From assembly GCA_009843725.1 (NCBI GenBank), contig VYCX01000374.1:1-7508 (forward strand): DNA of 7,508 nucleotides, written 5' to 3'. Shown one piece after another: positions 5,998-7,508 of this stretch. The notes under the pieces are model-generated. The model searched no databases and was not told the DNA's origin. It worked only from the letters and a program-made list of their open reading frames with translations. Numbering within the stretch: position 1 is the stretch's first letter; each line of letters opens with the position of its first letter. The DNA is from Boseongicola sp. SB0675_bin_26 (GTDB lineage Bacteria; Pseudomonadota; Alphaproteobacteria; Rhodobacterales; Rhodobacteraceae). The position numbers and the translations under genes are program-made.

Positions 5998-7456
5998 GGG
6001 GGTTCTCGTGAAGGGGCCAAACCTTTCGGCTCAGGTTGCGATAGCCATTCGTGGCCGGGTTGTTCGGATACGGCCCGTCAACCGTGACATACAGGATTCG
6101 CGAAGCGATCGCGGAAAAGGCATCGTGGAAGTGATTGGTGGACTTCACCACAAGCACGGCCCTTTCCCTGGGATCTACGCCGAAATTGGAAAACACGTCG
6201 GGATGAAAGACCTGGCTGCGCACCGTGTTCAGGATGACGTCGATGCCGTCGACGTCAATCCGGACGCTGTCTCCGAGCGGCACGACACTCTCGCCAAAGC
6301 TTTGAACCGCGTCACGCAGAATGCGGCGCACCTTGACCTTGGCGTCAAGCGGTTCGCCACCCGCACGTGACATCTTGCCCCCGAAACGAAGGTGCAGCTC
6401 TGCGCCTTCGCCAGCTGACATGCACGTGCGAACCGCCATTGGGTCCCAGATGGTCGCCAATGCGGCATTGTCAATCTTTCGCCGGATCATCTCACGCAGA
6501 ATGATGGTGGAGTCTCCTGGTACGCCGCCTCCGGGATTGTCCCACACGTCCGCAATCACCAGCGGGCCGCCAGTGCCTGCCGCAGCCCTGTCCAGTGCTT
6601 CGCTTGGCGAAAGGAAGTCCGGCCGCGTCTTGCCCCTCATCGAGAACAGCTCCAGCCCGAGCCTTCTGGCAAGCGCGTCGCCCTCGTCCTTCGCATCATC
6701 AGTGATCACGATGATCCTGGCCCCGAGGTCGGGGACGTCGCCGGCCATGAAGCCATGGATGACGGAAACGGACAGGATCTTGCCGCTCCCCTCAGACTCC
6801 TTCACCGCGTCGACAAAGCTGCGCATCGGTTCCTGGCTCGTCGGGAAGACATCGATTATCCTGCAATCAAAGGTCGAGATCACCGGCACGATGCTCCCGG
6901 CCGAAGCGCAGTTCACCAGATTGATCAAGTTCTCGGCCGTTTCGACGAAGTCGGTATGGGGAAACTCCTTGAAGACCGTGATCAGGTCGGCATTCTCCAC
7001 GCGCCTGTCAGACAGGTGGCTGTGCGGGTCGAACGTCACCCCGACGATTGCGTCGGGCCCGGCGATCGCGCGAACCGCCTCGATCAGTTCGCCTTCACAG
7101 TCGAGGCATTCCTGGGACACCATGGCGCCATGCAGCCCAAGCAGCACTATGTCGACCGGCAGCGCGACGCTAAGCTCCTGGAGAAGCTGGTCGCGAAGAT
7201 TCTCCCAGGTCCGCTGATTGACAATGCCGCCCGGCTCCGCCCAGGTCGCCGTGCCCTCGATCAACGTCCACCCGATTTCGTCGGCCTTCGCGCGTGCCAC
7301 CGGGTAGATCGCACTGCACAGCGTGGGCGTTGAGGGGTGCAGTCCAGGGGGCGCAAAGAAGCTGTCCTTGAAGTCGCGCAAGTCGGTCCGCAACGGCGAG
7401 AACGTGTTGGTTTCCGTTGCGATTGATCCCAGGAAGACACGTTTCTGGCCCATCAT
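5987..7456 (-). CDS. M81 family (MlrC-like) zinc metallopeptidase
   Basis: A 489-aa protein of peptidase family M81, named for MlrC, which hydrolyses linearised microcystin and its Adda tetrapeptide. The N-terminal domain has GSIATETNTFSP (10-21, Glu15), LLGLHGAMVS (105-114, His109), VTFDPHSHLSD (140-150, Asp143, His145, His147) and FKEFPHTDFVE (162-172, His167). The spacing Glu15-His109-Asp143-His145-His167 equals that of MlrC Glu56-His150-Asp184-His186-His208 (recalled from the literature), so the metal site looks intact. The MlrC_C domain starts near residue 280, with WDNPGGGVPGDST at 305-317. ATG at 7456 is preceded at 9 nt by AGGAG; a second ATG follows directly. No signal peptide is apparent, so it is likely cytosolic. 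It is coupled to the downstream PLP enzyme. Most M81 members have unknown substrates; a peptide or amide with an unusual amino acid is inferred. Confidence 0.9.
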   Translation of the reverse strand: MMGQKRVFLGSIATETNTFSPLRTDLRDFKDSFFAPPGLHPSTPTLCSAIYPVARAKADEIGWTLIEGTATWAEPGGIVNQRTWENLRDQLLQELSVALPVDIVLLGLHGAMVSQECLDCEGELIEAVRAIAGPDAIVGVTFDPHSHLSDRRVENADLITVFKEFPHTDFVETAENLINLVNCASAGSIVPVISTFDCRIIDVFPTSQEPMRSFVDAVKESEGSGKILSVSVIHGFMAGDVPDLGARIIVITDDAKDEGDALARRLGLELFSMRGKTRPDFLSPSEALDRAAAGTGGPLVIADVWDNPGGGVPGDSTIILREMIRRKIDNAALATIWDPMAVRTCMSAGEGAELHLRFGGKMSRAGGEPLDAKVKVRRILRDAVQSFGESVVPLGDSVRIDVDGIDVILNTVRSQVFHPDVFSNFGVDPRERAVLVVKSTNHFHDAFSAIASRILYVTVDGPYPNNPATNGYRNLSRKVWPLHENPHVS

Positions 7457-7465
7457 GCGTTCTCT

Positions 7466-7470
7466 CTCCT
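7466..7470 (-). promoter_or_regulatory. Strong ribosome binding site of the M81 gene
   Basis: AGGAG on the minus strand, 9 nt before ATG at 7456, the best Shine-Dalgarno match in the window. It contrasts with the weak one before the downstream PLP enzyme, consistent with translation entering the operon here. The promoter must lie beyond 7508. Confidence 0.7.
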
Positions 7471-7508
7471 GAGGCGCGGAATCGAGGCAAGCAGCCTTCG
7501 CGTATAGT

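Noticed and set aside
6321..7217. Long plus-strand open frame of 298 codons
   Set aside because: It lies wholly inside the M81 gene, is Ser/Pro/Ala-rich as antisense frames in GC-rich DNA tend to be, and shows no domain.
1..7508. CRISPR array, retron, insertion sequence or integrase
   Set aside because: No regularly spaced repeats, reverse transcriptase, transposase or recombinase motif was found on either strand.

Overview
The window looks like a piece of an alphaproteobacterial chromosome, most likely Rhodobacteraceae or a close relative. It is GC-rich with GC-rich third codon positions, and it has a UppP gene convergent with an NDUFA9-type SDR protein of the form I associate with that family. 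The assignment rests on recognising protein families by eye; no search was run.

Layout, left to right. (1) Positions 1-1998 look like stable core genome: the 3' part of uppP (plus strand, 5' end cut by the window edge), a convergent NAD(P)-binding SDR gene of the complex I NDUFA9 family (minus strand, 12-bp tail overlap), and a tRNA-Leu(CAG) gene with encoded CCA and a visible promoter. (2) Positions 1999-4929 look like an accessory islet next to the 3' end of the tRNA gene. It holds a stretch with no recognisable gene, a small WGR-domain gene (plus strand), a two-gene AbiE-type (type IV) toxin-antitoxin operon (minus strand), a further stretch without a recognisable gene, and the C-terminal remnant of a Fic-family gene. 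The nucleotidyltransferase toxin gene of the AbiE pair carries one -1 frameshift. The AbiE promoter has a consensus -35 box and a 26-bp inverted repeat over the spacer and -10 region, as expected for autorepression by the antitoxin. No integrase and no duplicated tRNA end are visible. (3) Positions 4930-7456 hold a minus-strand, translationally coupled pair: an M81 (MlrC-like) zinc metallopeptidase with all expected metal and active-site residues at the expected spacing, followed with an 11-bp overlap by a PLP-dependent enzyme of the D-threonine aldolase/D-serine dehydratase-like family. Together they suggest catabolism of a peptide or amide containing a D- or beta-hydroxy amino acid.

The points most worth a second look are the toxin frameshift, which lies exactly on an A-AAC-CCG heptamer so that a -1 slip would restore the family sequence; the operator-like palindrome in front of the antitoxin; the peptidase/PLP-enzyme pair; and the Fic scar that begins in frame directly after the stop of the PLP-enzyme gene. 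I see no clear intrinsic terminator anywhere in the window.
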